Part shown: positions 27,413-35,991 of the stretch, piece after piece
Layout of the letters: the number at the start of each line of letters is the position of its first letter
How positions within the stretch are numbered: the stretch's first letter is position 1
NCBI GenBank assembly: GCA_934316925.1
Contig: CAKREC010000001.1
Span: 62,001-126,000, forward strand
DNA length: 64,000 nucleotides
Source of the DNA: an uncultured Eubacterium sp.
GTDB taxonomy: Bacteria; Bacillota; Clostridia; Lachnospirales; Lachnospiraceae
Direction of reading: 5' to 3'
The notes under the pieces: generated by a model
Database searches by the model: none
Seen by the model: only the letters and a program-made list of their open reading frames with translations
Told to the model about the DNA's origin: nothing
Made by a program: the position numbers and the translations under genes

Positions 27413-30232
27413 ATGATTATACAAAAGGACAAAATTTCATTATCGGCATCGGATCTGGACGCCAGTGGGATAGCAGCTTTTTCTGCAAATAATGCACCGA
27501 TGACCAAGACCAATGCCGCTAGTGAGACTTATGGCGTAGAGCGCGGGACATCCGTAAATCTGAATGGAGATATGGTGTATACGCAGGAGTGGGCGAAACA
27601 ACAGAATACAGAGACAAATGGTATGTCAAAGGATTCTTCCATGTCCGTGTCGGACTTTATTTCCCAGTGTATGACGGGGGAAGATGCGATGGACTTATCC
27701 GGAGAGGACACACCATTGGACGAATATACTTCATCTCAGTTAGAGAGAGCGATTCATCGTGTGAAAGAGCAACGCCGGAACACACAGGAATCTGTGGAGA
27801 GCCAGGTGGAAAATGAGCAGCAGCAAGAGGAACATCTGGAGAATGGCGCAGTCGAAGGGCAGATCAGAGAGTCATTGGAACGCAGCTGCCTGCCGGTTGA
27901 AACAGATCTTGTGAATTTGGTGAGTCGTGCGGTTGATCTGGTTCAGAGCCGTGATCAGCTTTCTTTAGCTTCGATGAAGTTTTTTATTGAAAGCGAATGG
28001 CAGATCACACCGGAAAATATCAATAACAGCGTGTATGGGACGAAACAAATAGACATGGAAGAAGCGGATGAACCACCGGCATTTGAAGAGGTTGCCGCAC
28101 AAGTAGAGGAGATTTTAGAGCAGGGTGGTTTGGCGTCAACGGATGAAAACATGGAGCAGGCAAAATGGTTGTATGAGAACCAGCTCCCCGTTACTGCGGA
28201 AAATGTTCAGATGTTGAACCGGCTGGCAGAAGTCAAAGATCTGGATCTTTCCAAGGTGATCAAACGGATCGTGGATGAGCTGGCAGATGGGATCGCTCCA
28301 GACCAGGCGAATCTGGCAATTCCATCCAGAGATGAGATCAGACCAAAGGTAGATGCCGTCAATGCACGACTTCAATTGGAGGAAACCCGTCTTGTGATGA
28401 CGGTGGACGCCGCGCGCCGGATGGAGGCGAAAGGAATTTCGGTTGATGTTGAGAATGTGGAAAAAGTGGTAGAAGCACTCAAACAACAGAATGAGGAACA
28501 AGAAGACCTGTTTTTGGAAGAAAAAGGAATATCATTGTCTCCGAATGAGAAAGCGGTGTACCGGAGTGTTGTACAGAATGCCAGAAGTGTTATGGAGTCG
28601 CCGGTTCAGTTGTTGGGCGATACATTTGCACAGCGAAAAGAGATTTCTTTTGGTGCATTAGCAGAACGTGGTGTTGTATTAAAAGCCGAGTACCAGAAGA
28701 TGGAACAGACATATGAAACAGTAGGGACACAAGTAAGATCGGATCTGGGAGATTCCATGACAAAGGCCTTTTCGAATGTGGATACGTTGCTTCGCGAAAT
28801 TGGACTGGAAACGACGGCACTGAATCAGCGGGCTGTGCGGATCCTGGGCGTCAACCGCATGGAGATTTCTCCAGAAAATGTGGAAGAAATGAAGGTCTAT
28901 GATAAGACGGTGACACGGGTGATGTCGGGACTTAAGCCGGCGGTTGTCGCTGACATGATTGAGAAAAATGTGAATCCACTGGATATGACGATGGATGAAT
29001 TACAAACGTATGTCGATCGGGCGTCAGAAGCTGCAGCAGGGACAGAAGAATCTTTCCGACGTTTTCTGTGGCAGCTGGATCGGAACGGGGATTTTACAGA
29101 TGAACAGCGACAGGGAATGATTGGCGTATTTCGGCTTATGTATCAGGTTGAGAAGAGCCAGGGGGCGCTGGTGGGACAAGTGGTCAAGGAAGGCAAGGAG
29201 ATCACGTTGTCCTCTTTACTGTCTGCTTCCCGAAGCCGCAGGGCAAGAGGACTGGACGTGGAGATTTCAGAAGATTTTGGTGCGTTAGAGCAGACGAAAG
29301 AGCATGGAACCGCCATCGACCAACAGATCAACGGCGCATTTTATACGACTCTTGCAAAAGAGGTGCAAGAGCGTGTCACGCCGGAAAATCTTGTGGATCT
29401 TGTGGACAAACAAGAAGATGTTTCATTGGAATCCTTGTGGGAACTTGCAACAGAAACAGAAGGGGATTCCGAATTACTTTCTTATTATCAGGAAGAAACA
29501 CAAAAGATCCGTCATATTATGGAAGAAACCGGTGATTCGCTGGATGAATTTTTCCAGGCACTGGAAATGCCGGATACATATATGAACCGCACCGCGCTGG
29601 CACAGTATCTGGCGCTTGACAACAAGGCGTATCTGTCTCTTTTTGCAAAGGAAGAGCAGGATGAAATATTGCAGGCGTTTGAAGATCCAGAGCGTTTGCA
29701 GGAGTGTTATCAGCAGATTGATGAAGAGCATCAAAAACAGTTGGAGAAACAGGAGGATCGTGCCGATATAACATACGAGGATGTTGTTACTTTATCACAG
29801 ATGGCAGGAAGCATTTCCTTTTATCATCGTATGAGAAAGTCAAATGTGTACGAAATTCCGATCATCACGGAGCAGGGAGTCGGCAGCTGCCGGGTTACGC
29901 TGAATCAGCAGCAGGAGAAAAAAGGAACCGTAGATATTTCTATGGAAACACCTGCATTTGGTAAACTGCAGGCTACATTCCGGGTACAGGCAACCCATGT
30001 GAAAGGGTTTATCACGATGGAGCAGACGCAGCAGGAAGATCGCTGCAGACAATGTCTTTTAGATTTTGAAGAAACATTAGAAGAGAATGGATACACTATG
30101 GATAGTGATAATTTAGTACAAGGAAGCCGTCATTCTTTTCATGTAGGAGAAGCACCGATGGAAGTGAGCAACAAAGACTTATATTTCATTGCAAAGTGCT
30201 TTATCGAAAATATGATCAGAGAGGATGAATAA
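27413..30232 (+). CDS. Large helical repeat protein with FliK-like C-terminal domain
   Basis: A 939-residue, acidic, mostly helical protein. A recurrent motif of the type [I/L]x[I/V][T/D]xENV....L appears many times (ITPENINNSV, LPVTAENVQMLNRL, ISVDVENVEKVVEAL, ISPENVEEMKVYDK, VTPENLVDLVDKQ), so the body looks like a solenoid. The last about 120 residues (NVYEIPIITEQGVGSCRVTL ... FGKLQATFRV ... LLDFEETLEENGY) follow the pattern of the FliK/Flg_hook C-terminal domain. It is probably the family annotated DUF6240 (from memory). It starts after a sigma-28-like promoter and ends 1 base before flagellin, so a flagellar assembly role is likely. Start ATG 27413; an upstream TTG lacks support. Confidence 0.7.
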   Translation: MIIQKDKISLSASDLDASGIAAFSANNAPMTKTNAASETYGVERGTSVNLNGDMVYTQEWAKQQNTETNGMSKDSSMSVSDFISQCMTGEDAMDLSGEDTPLDEYTSSQLERAIHRVKEQRRNTQESVESQVENEQQQEEHLENGAVEGQIRESLERSCLPVETDLVNLVSRAVDLVQSRDQLSLASMKFFIESEWQITPENINNSVYGTKQIDMEEADEPPAFEEVAAQVEEILEQGGLASTDENMEQAKWLYENQLPVTAENVQMLNRLAEVKDLDLSKVIKRIVDELADGIAPDQANLAIPSRDEIRPKVDAVNARLQLEETRLVMTVDAARRMEAKGISVDVENVEKVVEALKQQNEEQEDLFLEEKGISLSPNEKAVYRSVVQNARSVMESPVQLLGDTFAQRKEISFGALAERGVVLKAEYQKMEQTYETVGTQVRSDLGDSMTKAFSNVDTLLREIGLETTALNQRAVRILGVNRMEISPENVEEMKVYDKTVTRVMSGLKPAVVADMIEKNVNPLDMTMDELQTYVDRASEAAAGTEESFRRFLWQLDRNGDFTDEQRQGMIGVFRLMYQVEKSQGALVGQVVKEGKEITLSSLLSASRSRRARGLDVEISEDFGALEQTKEHGTAIDQQINGAFYTTLAKEVQERVTPENLVDLVDKQEDVSLESLWELATETEGDSELLSYYQEETQKIRHIMEETGDSLDEFFQALEMPDTYMNRTALAQYLALDNKAYLSLFAKEEQDEILQAFEDPERLQECYQQIDEEHQKQLEKQEDRADITYEDVVTLSQMAGSISFYHRMRKSNVYEIPIITEQGVGSCRVTLNQQQEKKGTVDISMETPAFGKLQATFRVQATHVKGFITMEQTQQEDRCRQCLLDFEETLEENGYTMDSDNLVQGSRHSFHVGEAPMEVSNKDLYFIAKCFIENMIREDE

Positions 30233-30233
30233 C

Positions 30234-31655
30234 ATGAAGATCAATACCAATGTGACGGCTATGAGAGCCAATTTAAATTTGAACACCGTGCAGGATCGCC
30301 TGACGTCCAGCACCCAGAAATTATCATCCGGATACCGGATTACAAAGGCGGCAGACGACGCAGCAGGAATGGCGATTTCAAGAAAGATGAGAGCGCAGAT
30401 CCGTGGTCTTGCCAGAGCTTCAAAAAATGGCTCGGATGGTATTTCTTTTATCCAGACAACAGAAGGTGCCTTATCAGAGGTAGAGAGTATGCTTCAGCGC
30501 TGTCGCGAACTCTCCGTTCAGGCGGCTAGTGATACATATGGCATCGATGATAAAAAGACAATACAGGACGAAATTGATGAGTTGCGCGGAGAGATCGATC
30601 GTTTGTCACAGCAGACCGAGTATAATACGATGTCTGTGCTGGACGGATCGTGCTGTCGCCAGTCGTCTTCTACGAATGTAGGTGTAAAGTTGATTTCTGC
30701 CAGCGATGATGTGAGCCTGACAACATATAAATTGACAGTTGATACGCAGGCTACACAGACAACAGCTACAAGTGGTACCCTGACGTTTGCTCCGGGAGAC
30801 GTTGTGACAGACAAAGAAGCAGGGATCATCCAGATCAATGGAGAAAGTATCACAGTAAAAGAAGGAGAAACCTATGAAGAGGTATTTTCCCAGATCCGCG
30901 ATTACTGTGAGATGATGAATATCGACGTCGCGCCGGTGGATGGCACTGGGGCGGAATGCGATCTGGCGAATGCCACCTCGTTGAATTTTACTTCGGTATT
31001 ATATGGAGCGTCATACGACATCGAAATCACAACGGATAATCCGGAACTGGCTACCAAATTCGGTGTGGATGGTTTGACAAAAGTAGTAGGAAAAGATGCG
31101 ACGGTTACATTAGATACAGCTTCCGGATTTTCCAACACAGCAACTGTTTTTGTGGATGGTGGACGTGTTGAAATAACCGATCGAAACGGATTTAGCATGA
31201 TATTGGATGTCTCGGAAGCTGAGGCAAATTCAGAAGCTGAGGTAACGATGCTGGATGCCGGATATATCTCAATCCAGATCGGAGCAAATGAAGGTCAGAC
31301 AATTGACATTTCAATTCCAAGTATTTCTTGTGACGCATTGGATATTTCCAATGTGAATGTATGTACCTCGAAAGGTGCTGCTAAGGCGATTTCCGCATTT
31401 GACGATGCGATTCAGAATATCAGCGCGATACGCTCAAAACTGGGTGCATATCAGAACCGACTGGATTCTTCGGTTTCCAGTCTGGACACAACAACTCAGA
31501 ACCTTACAGAAGCATGTTCCCGCATTGAAGATGTGGATATGTCAGAGGAAATGACGCAGTATACACAGTATAGCGTTTTGGTTCAGGCAGGAACCTCAAT
31601 GCTGGCACAGGCAAATAACCAGCCGCAGACGATTTTACAGTTGTTACAGGGTTGA
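30234..31655 (+). CDS. fliC: Flagellin
   Basis: A 473-residue flagellar filament protein. The N-terminal D0/D1 region is canonical (KINTNVTAMRANLNLN, LSSGYRITKAADDAAGMAIS, LQRCRELSVQAA) and the C-terminal coiled coil too (LGAYQNRLDSSVSSLDTTTQNL ends in ...QANNQPQTILQLLQG). The middle (about 155-385) is a variable beta domain. It contains eight cysteines (90, 140, 141, 225, 242, 366, 377, 428), rare in flagellins. The LQRxREL motif is the TLR5-recognised segment in other flagellins. GAGAGG is spaced 9 bases from ATG 30234; ATG 30225 is too close to it. Confidence 0.95.
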   Translation: MKINTNVTAMRANLNLNTVQDRLTSSTQKLSSGYRITKAADDAAGMAISRKMRAQIRGLARASKNGSDGISFIQTTEGALSEVESMLQRCRELSVQAASDTYGIDDKKTIQDEIDELRGEIDRLSQQTEYNTMSVLDGSCCRQSSSTNVGVKLISASDDVSLTTYKLTVDTQATQTTATSGTLTFAPGDVVTDKEAGIIQINGESITVKEGETYEEVFSQIRDYCEMMNIDVAPVDGTGAECDLANATSLNFTSVLYGASYDIEITTDNPELATKFGVDGLTKVVGKDATVTLDTASGFSNTATVFVDGGRVEITDRNGFSMILDVSEAEANSEAEVTMLDAGYISIQIGANEGQTIDISIPSISCDALDISNVNVCTSKGAAKAISAFDDAIQNISAIRSKLGAYQNRLDSSVSSLDTTTQNLTEACSRIEDVDMSEEMTQYTQYSVLVQAGTSMLAQANNQPQTILQLLQG

Positions 31656-31699
31656 TAAAATGTGCATAATTTGTGGAAAGTGATTGGGCGGAATTAATT

Positions 31700-32176
31700 A
31701 TGGAAAAACAAAAATTGCAGGAATTTGCCACTCGGGTTACACAGGCGAATCGAAGTGAACTGGTTGTGGTCATTTACGAAGCATCGATGGCAAGTATTGA
31801 AGAAGGAAAGCGTTATCTTGATGCAGGGCAAAAAGAAGAAGCCCGGAAAGAAATATACCGAGCCAAAGGAATGGTAGAAGAACTTATGAGAAGTTTGGAT
31901 CTGCAGTATGAGATTGCACACTATCTACGGCAGTTGTATATTTATGCACATCGCGAACTGTGCCAGGGGATTGCCCTTAGCGATGTGGATCGTCTGGATC
32001 ATGCGTACAATGTGTTAAAGGGACTGTTGCCATCATTTCAGGAACTGGCGGCTCAGGATGATTCCCAGCCGGTCATGGCAAATACACAGCAGATTTATGC
32101 GGGGCTGACGTATGGAAAAGGCACCTTGAACGAAACGGTATCTGCCGTTGAGCAGAATCGTGGTTATGAGGTGTAG
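31700..32176 (+). CDS. fliS: Flagellin export chaperone FliS
   Basis: A 158-residue four-helix protein. It binds the disordered C terminus of flagellin before export. Family features: VVVIYEASMASIEEGKRYLDAG near the N terminus, AKGMVEELMRSLDLQYEIAHYLRQLYIYAHREL in the middle (matches the FliS LxxSLDxexGGxiaxNLxxLYdyM pattern), and a C-terminal helix. Position directly after flagellin is typical. The frame opens at 31673 (GTG) but ATG 31700 gives the usual family start. It is longer than typical FliS (about 125-135) by a C-terminal tail. Confidence 0.85.
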   Translation: MEKQKLQEFATRVTQANRSELVVVIYEASMASIEEGKRYLDAGQKEEARKEIYRAKGMVEELMRSLDLQYEIAHYLRQLYIYAHRELCQGIALSDVDRLDHAYNVLKGLLPSFQELAAQDDSQPVMANTQQIYAGLTYGKGTLNETVSAVEQNRGYEV

Positions 32177-32179
32177 AAA

Positions 32180-32428
32180 TCAAGATTCAAATCCACGCAT
32201 TTGTTTTAACAGATAACGGTACCGGAACGTGATGGCGTTCATCTCATAGATGTAACTGTCAATGAGGTCGGGATCCGATACATTTTCAAAATTAGAGTTG
32301 GCGGTTTCCAGTGCTTGCTGGGCCGCCTCTATTTCATTTTGCAGAATTGCCTTTGTCTCAAAGGCAGATAAGGGAGTGGGAGCAGGGATTCCCAAATTTT
32401 CTATATATTTTTTTCGATTTCTTCGCAT
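32180..32428 (-). CDS. DUF2508 (YaaL-like) small protein
   Basis: An 82-residue helical protein. Residues 30-75 (NEIEAAQQALETANSNF ... DPDLIDSYIYEMNAITFRYRYLL) match the pattern of DUF2508/YaaL proteins of Firmicutes, whose function is unknown. AAAGGAG precedes the ATG at 32428 with good spacing. The gene is convergent with fliS with only 3 bases between the stop codons and no evident terminator. Confidence 0.8.
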   Translation of the reverse strand: MRRNRKKYIENLGIPAPTPLSAFETKAILQNEIEAAQQALETANSNFENVSDPDLIDSYIYEMNAITFRYRYLLKQMRGFES

Positions 32429-32534
32429 AATGGTCTCCTTTCCCGAAAAATCGTTGATTTCTCAATTTATTTCTAGTATCAGTATAGGCAGAATTTTCTT
32501 AATATATGCAAAAAATTTCCTCAAAAAATATATG

Positions 32535-32563
32535 TTGACAAAAAAATAAGTCCTGTGTTATCT
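32535..32563 (+). promoter_or_regulatory. Sigma-A promoter of the Tad pilus operon
   Basis: TTGACA, 17-base spacer, TTATCT, 36 bases before the first tad gene. No other convincing promoter is seen in the next 9 kb, suggesting one long operon. Confidence 0.65.
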
Positions 32564-32598
32564 TTGGAACACAACACAGACGGAGGTGACAACACACA

Positions 32599-33099
32599 GT
32601 GGAATTGGGAATTGTATTCTCTTTCCTGTTGCTTGTTTCTTTGTTTGACTTATGGTATTACCGTGTACCGAATGAAATATTTATTATTATTATGTTTTTT
32701 AGCCTGTTCAGGCGTTGCCAGCAGTATGGAGCTTTTGGCTTAGCTCATTGGCTGCTTGGCATGATCATTCCTTTTTTGATCTGTTACTTGTTTTTTTGCT
32801 GTCGTATGATAGGGGCAGCGGATTGCAAGTTGTTTTCTGTGATTGGCAGCTATGCCGGTTGTTATAATGGACTGCGTATTATGATGTATGCGCTTTTCGC
32901 AGCGGCATTGATGGCCTTGGTCAAGATGTTCATTTGCAGAAATTTTCGTCGTCGGTTTCGACATTTATTCCAGTATGTAAGTAAGGTGTATCATAGTAGG
33001 AAACTGCACAAATACTGCAGTTTTAAGGAGTTAGAACATGAGGCAGTTGTACCTTTTACCGTGGGGATCGCAATTGCAACCTTGTATGTTATGTTTTAG
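32599..33099 (+). CDS. Prepilin peptidase, A24 family (TadV/CpaA-like), first copy
   Basis: A 166-residue polytopic aspartic protease that would remove prepilin leaders of the Tad system. The two catalytic aspartates are in FDLWYYRVPN (residue about 14) and GAADCKLFSVIGSY (canonical GxGDxKL; here GAAD). It lacks the N-terminal methylase domain of PilD, as expected for TadV. Start is GTG 32599; GGAGG lies about 12 bases upstream. It opens the Tad operon. A second A24 peptidase lies at 40387. Confidence 0.85.
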   Translation: MELGIVFSFLLLVSLFDLWYYRVPNEIFIIIMFFSLFRRCQQYGAFGLAHWLLGMIIPFLICYLFFCCRMIGAADCKLFSVIGSYAGCYNGLRIMMYALFAAALMALVKMFICRNFRRRFRHLFQYVSKVYHSRKLHKYCSFKELEHEAVVPFTVGIAIATLYVMF

Positions 33100-33108
33100 G
33101 GGAGAAGA

Positions 33109-34095
33109 GTGAAGCGTAGGAAAATCATTTTATTGCTTTTTTTCCGTGATGAAAATTATGGAAAAAGTTTGTTGCATTTTATAACTGTCAAGAGACATCC
33201 GCAGATTGCAGTCCGATTGATAACAGACCAGGAAGAACTTATTGGCTGTTCGGGAGAACAGAGTGTCGTTTTGACAGATCGGGAAGAGGTGCAGGAGTTA
33301 TCACTGCCGGTAAAAATTGTTCTTTGTGACCGCCAGAGCAGGAACGATCATTGCATTTATCAATATCAAAAGGCGGAAGCGGTTTATGAAGAACTTTTAT
33401 GGCACTTGAAACTGCCAACAGTAGAGCGGGAGACAGATCTGACAAGAGGTGTATATGTTGTGTTTGGAACAGAGGGAGGACAGCAGTTGCTAGCACGAAG
33501 CTTTGCAAAAATGCTTGCCAGGCAGCAGAAGTGTCTTTGGATTGACCTTTCACGTTTTTCAGAAATGCCAGCGATACCGGAAGAGTTTCTGCTGGAAGAA
33601 CTTTTGCTGACAGAGTCTGCGCCCCAGGTACTCGACAAGATTCAAAAGATAAGACACGAAAAAGAGGGATACCACTTTATGCCACCTATGAAATATTTTG
33701 GAGACATTGTTGACTGTACTTGTAACGAGTGGTGGTCTGTATTGGAATGTTTACAGGAAAAGGGGGATTTTCCGTGTATTATCATATCTACTGATTTTTT
33801 ACTGGAAAGTATGATTCAACTTATGAAAAACGCCGATGGAGCCTTTATTGTGCATCCGGAGGGAAAAGAAAAGCATTTTGATAGATTTATTTCGTATTGT
33901 CATATGGGAAATATAAGTATAACAGGAAAAGAAGTTCAACCGGTAGCGATACCGGAGGAATATGCGAAAAAGGCGGAATTGCCGGAGTTTTTTGTGGAAG
34001 AAGTATGGGGGAAAGGGTGTCAATGTTTTGAATCAAAAAGAGGAATTACGGAGTCGGATCTTACAGGAAATTCTACCTGGGGAACAGATCAGTGA
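33109..34095 (+). CDS. TadZ/CpaE-like protein without Walker A
   Basis: A 328-residue protein in the TadZ/CpaE position between TadV and TadA. The N-terminal 110 residues look like a receiver-type alpha/beta domain (KIILLLFFRDENY, KIVLCDRQS), followed by a MinD/ParA-like domain: RGVYVVFGTEGGQQLLARSFAKMLARQQKCLWIDLSRF occupies the P-loop position, but GTEGGQQ replaces KGGxGKT, so ATP binding is probably lost. TadZ normally localises the pilus machine. Start GTG 33109 follows AGGGGAGAAGA. Its end overlaps tadA by 68 bases. Confidence 0.65.
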   Translation: MKRRKIILLLFFRDENYGKSLLHFITVKRHPQIAVRLITDQEELIGCSGEQSVVLTDREEVQELSLPVKIVLCDRQSRNDHCIYQYQKAEAVYEELLWHLKLPTVERETDLTRGVYVVFGTEGGQQLLARSFAKMLARQQKCLWIDLSRFSEMPAIPEEFLLEELLLTESAPQVLDKIQKIRHEKEGYHFMPPMKYFGDIVDCTCNEWWSVLECLQEKGDFPCIIISTDFLLESMIQLMKNADGAFIVHPEGKEKHFDRFISYCHMGNISITGKEVQPVAIPEEYAKKAELPEFFVEEVWGKGCQCFESKRGITESDLTGNSTWGTDQ

Positions 34096-35239
34096 TGACG
34101 ATCTGTATGCAAGAATTGACCGCTGCATGGACAAGCATTTTGCGAATGATTTCATACGGCTGGAAAAACGCAGAAAATTGCGTAGGGAAATTTTCAATTC
34201 TATTCGAAAGCTTGATGTCATCCAGGAATTGCTGGATGATGACGAGGTGACGGAGATCATGGTAAATGGTCCCGATGAGATTTTTATTGAGAAGGAGGGG
34301 CGGATATTTAAAAGTCCGCTTCAATTTGAAAATCAGGAGAGGTTGGACAATATTGCACAGCAGATTGCCTCCGCAGGGAACCGCATTGTCAATGAAACAA
34401 ATCCGATATTGGATGCGCGTTTAGAAGACGGCTCGCGTGTAAATATTGTTGTTCCACCAATTGCGATAGAAGGGCCGGTGATCACAATTCGAAAATTTCC
34501 CAAAGAGATCATGACCATGGAAAAGCTGGTACAGCTGGGTTCGATAACAAGAGAAGCAGAAGTTTTTCTGAAAAAAATGGTGCAGGCAAAATACAATATT
34601 TTTATATCAGGGGGAACCGGAGCGGGAAAAACAACATTTCTCAATGTACTGTCCGGATTTATCCCAAGGTGGGAACGTGTCGTGACGATCGAAGATTCGG
34701 CCGAACTGCAGATACAAAATATAGACAATCTGGTTCGGCTGGAATCCCGAAATGCAAATGTAGAAGGAAAGAATCAGATCACGATCCGTGACCTTGTGAA
34801 AAGTGCTTTGCGAATGAGGCCGGACAGAATTCTTGTTGGTGAAATCAGAGATGCGGCTGCGATCGATCTGCTACAGGCAATGAACACAGGGCATGATGGT
34901 AGTCTGTCTACAGGACATGCCAACAGTCCACAGGATATGTTAAATCGTATGGAGACATTAGTTCTGATGGGAATGGATATTCCTCTGGCAGCAGTGCGTC
35001 AACAGATTTCATCGGGAATTGATCTGATCATTCATCTGGGAAGATTACGAGACAGATCAAGGAGGGTACTTCAGATCAGTGAAGTGGGAACAGTAAAGGA
35101 TGGGAAAATACAAATAATTCCGTTATTTGTATTCCGGGAGCAGGGCGAAAAAGATGGAAAAGTCATTGGCAGGCTGGAAAAAACACAGTTTGATCTGCAA
35201 TTTACAGAAAAGTGTCTGAGAGCGGGGGTGACAGTATAA
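34028..35239 (+). CDS. tadA: TadA/CpaF-type Flp pilus assembly ATPase
   Basis: A 403-residue secretion ATPase. N-terminal CpaF domain (DDDEVTEIMVNGPDEIFIEKEGRI), then Walker A ISGGTGAGKTT, Asp box VTIEDSAELQ, Walker B MRPDRILVGEIRD, and His box GHDGSLSTGHANSP. These identify TadA/CpaF. No ATG suits the start: TTG 34028 gives LNQKEELRSRILQ, preceded by an AAAGGG-like site, and overlaps the upstream gene; the frame is open to 33962. Powers pilin polymerisation with TadB and TadC. Confidence 0.93.
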   Translation: MNQKEELRSRILQEILPGEQISDDDLYARIDRCMDKHFANDFIRLEKRRKLRREIFNSIRKLDVIQELLDDDEVTEIMVNGPDEIFIEKEGRIFKSPLQFENQERLDNIAQQIASAGNRIVNETNPILDARLEDGSRVNIVVPPIAIEGPVITIRKFPKEIMTMEKLVQLGSITREAEVFLKKMVQAKYNIFISGGTGAGKTTFLNVLSGFIPRWERVVTIEDSAELQIQNIDNLVRLESRNANVEGKNQITIRDLVKSALRMRPDRILVGEIRDAAAIDLLQAMNTGHDGSLSTGHANSPQDMLNRMETLVLMGMDIPLAAVRQQISSGIDLIIHLGRLRDRSRRVLQISEVGTVKDGKIQIIPLFVFREQGEKDGKVIGRLEKTQFDLQFTEKCLRAGVTV

Positions 35240-35979
35240 TGGATTATGAAAAATACCGTATAAGCAAAACAGTCAGGTTATTGTACGGTTTCGTAGGCAG
35301 TGCGTGTGGTGTAGCAGTCGGATATTTGTTTTATCGGCATTGGATAGCAATGGTCTTATTTTCCGGACTGGGATTTTTGGTGGCGGTAAGAGCAGGGGAA
35401 ATACATGAGAGAAGAAAAGTTCAATGGAATCTATTGCTAGAGTTTAAGGATGCGATGGACAGTATGGTATCTGCGCTGGTAGCAGGGTACTCTATGGAAA
35501 ATGCCATTACAGAAGCGTATGAGGATCTGCAAATGCTTCATGGGCGCAATACATATATGGTACAGGAACTCTGGGAGATCCAAAAGCAGTTGGAACTGCA
35601 TGAATCGTTGGATCAGCTGCTATTGGATTTTGGACGCCGAAGCAATCTTGAGGACATTATTATGTTTGGACAGATATATGCTACAGCAAGAAAAAGCGGA
35701 GGAAATATGGTTCGGGTAATGAAGCGCACTGCGGAAAATATTGGACAGAAAATCCAGGTGAAAAAAGAAATACAGACAATGATTGCAGGAAAGAAAATGG
35801 AATCTATGTGTATGATGGCAGTTCCTCTTCTGATCATTGTATATTTGTCCGTTTGTTCAAAGGGTTTTCTGGATCCGTTGTATATGGGGATTTCCGGTCG
35901 GCTTTTTATGACGATTGTTTTAATTCTGTACTTTGTGTCGATATTATGGTGTAGGAAAATTATGAATATTATGTCTTAG
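35239..35979 (+). CDS. tadB: TadB-like inner-membrane platform protein (GspF domain)
   Basis: A 246-residue protein with N-terminal helices (residues about 16-55), a cytoplasmic GspF domain (LLLEFKDAMDSMVSALVAGYSMENAI ... GRRSNLEDIIMFGQIYATARKSGGNM) and C-terminal helices. It is the TadB half of the Tad platform that couples TadA to pilus extrusion. ATG 35239 shares its A with the tadA TAA stop, so translation is coupled. Shorter than some TadB proteins (about 300) because the N-terminal region is compact. Confidence 0.88.
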   Translation: MDYEKYRISKTVRLLYGFVGSACGVAVGYLFYRHWIAMVLFSGLGFLVAVRAGEIHERRKVQWNLLLEFKDAMDSMVSALVAGYSMENAITEAYEDLQMLHGRNTYMVQELWEIQKQLELHESLDQLLLDFGRRSNLEDIIMFGQIYATARKSGGNMVRVMKRTAENIGQKIQVKKEIQTMIAGKKMESMCMMAVPLLIIVYLSVCSKGFLDPLYMGISGRLFMTIVLILYFVSILWCRKIMNIMS

Positions 35980-35991
35980 TGGAGGGAGTAA

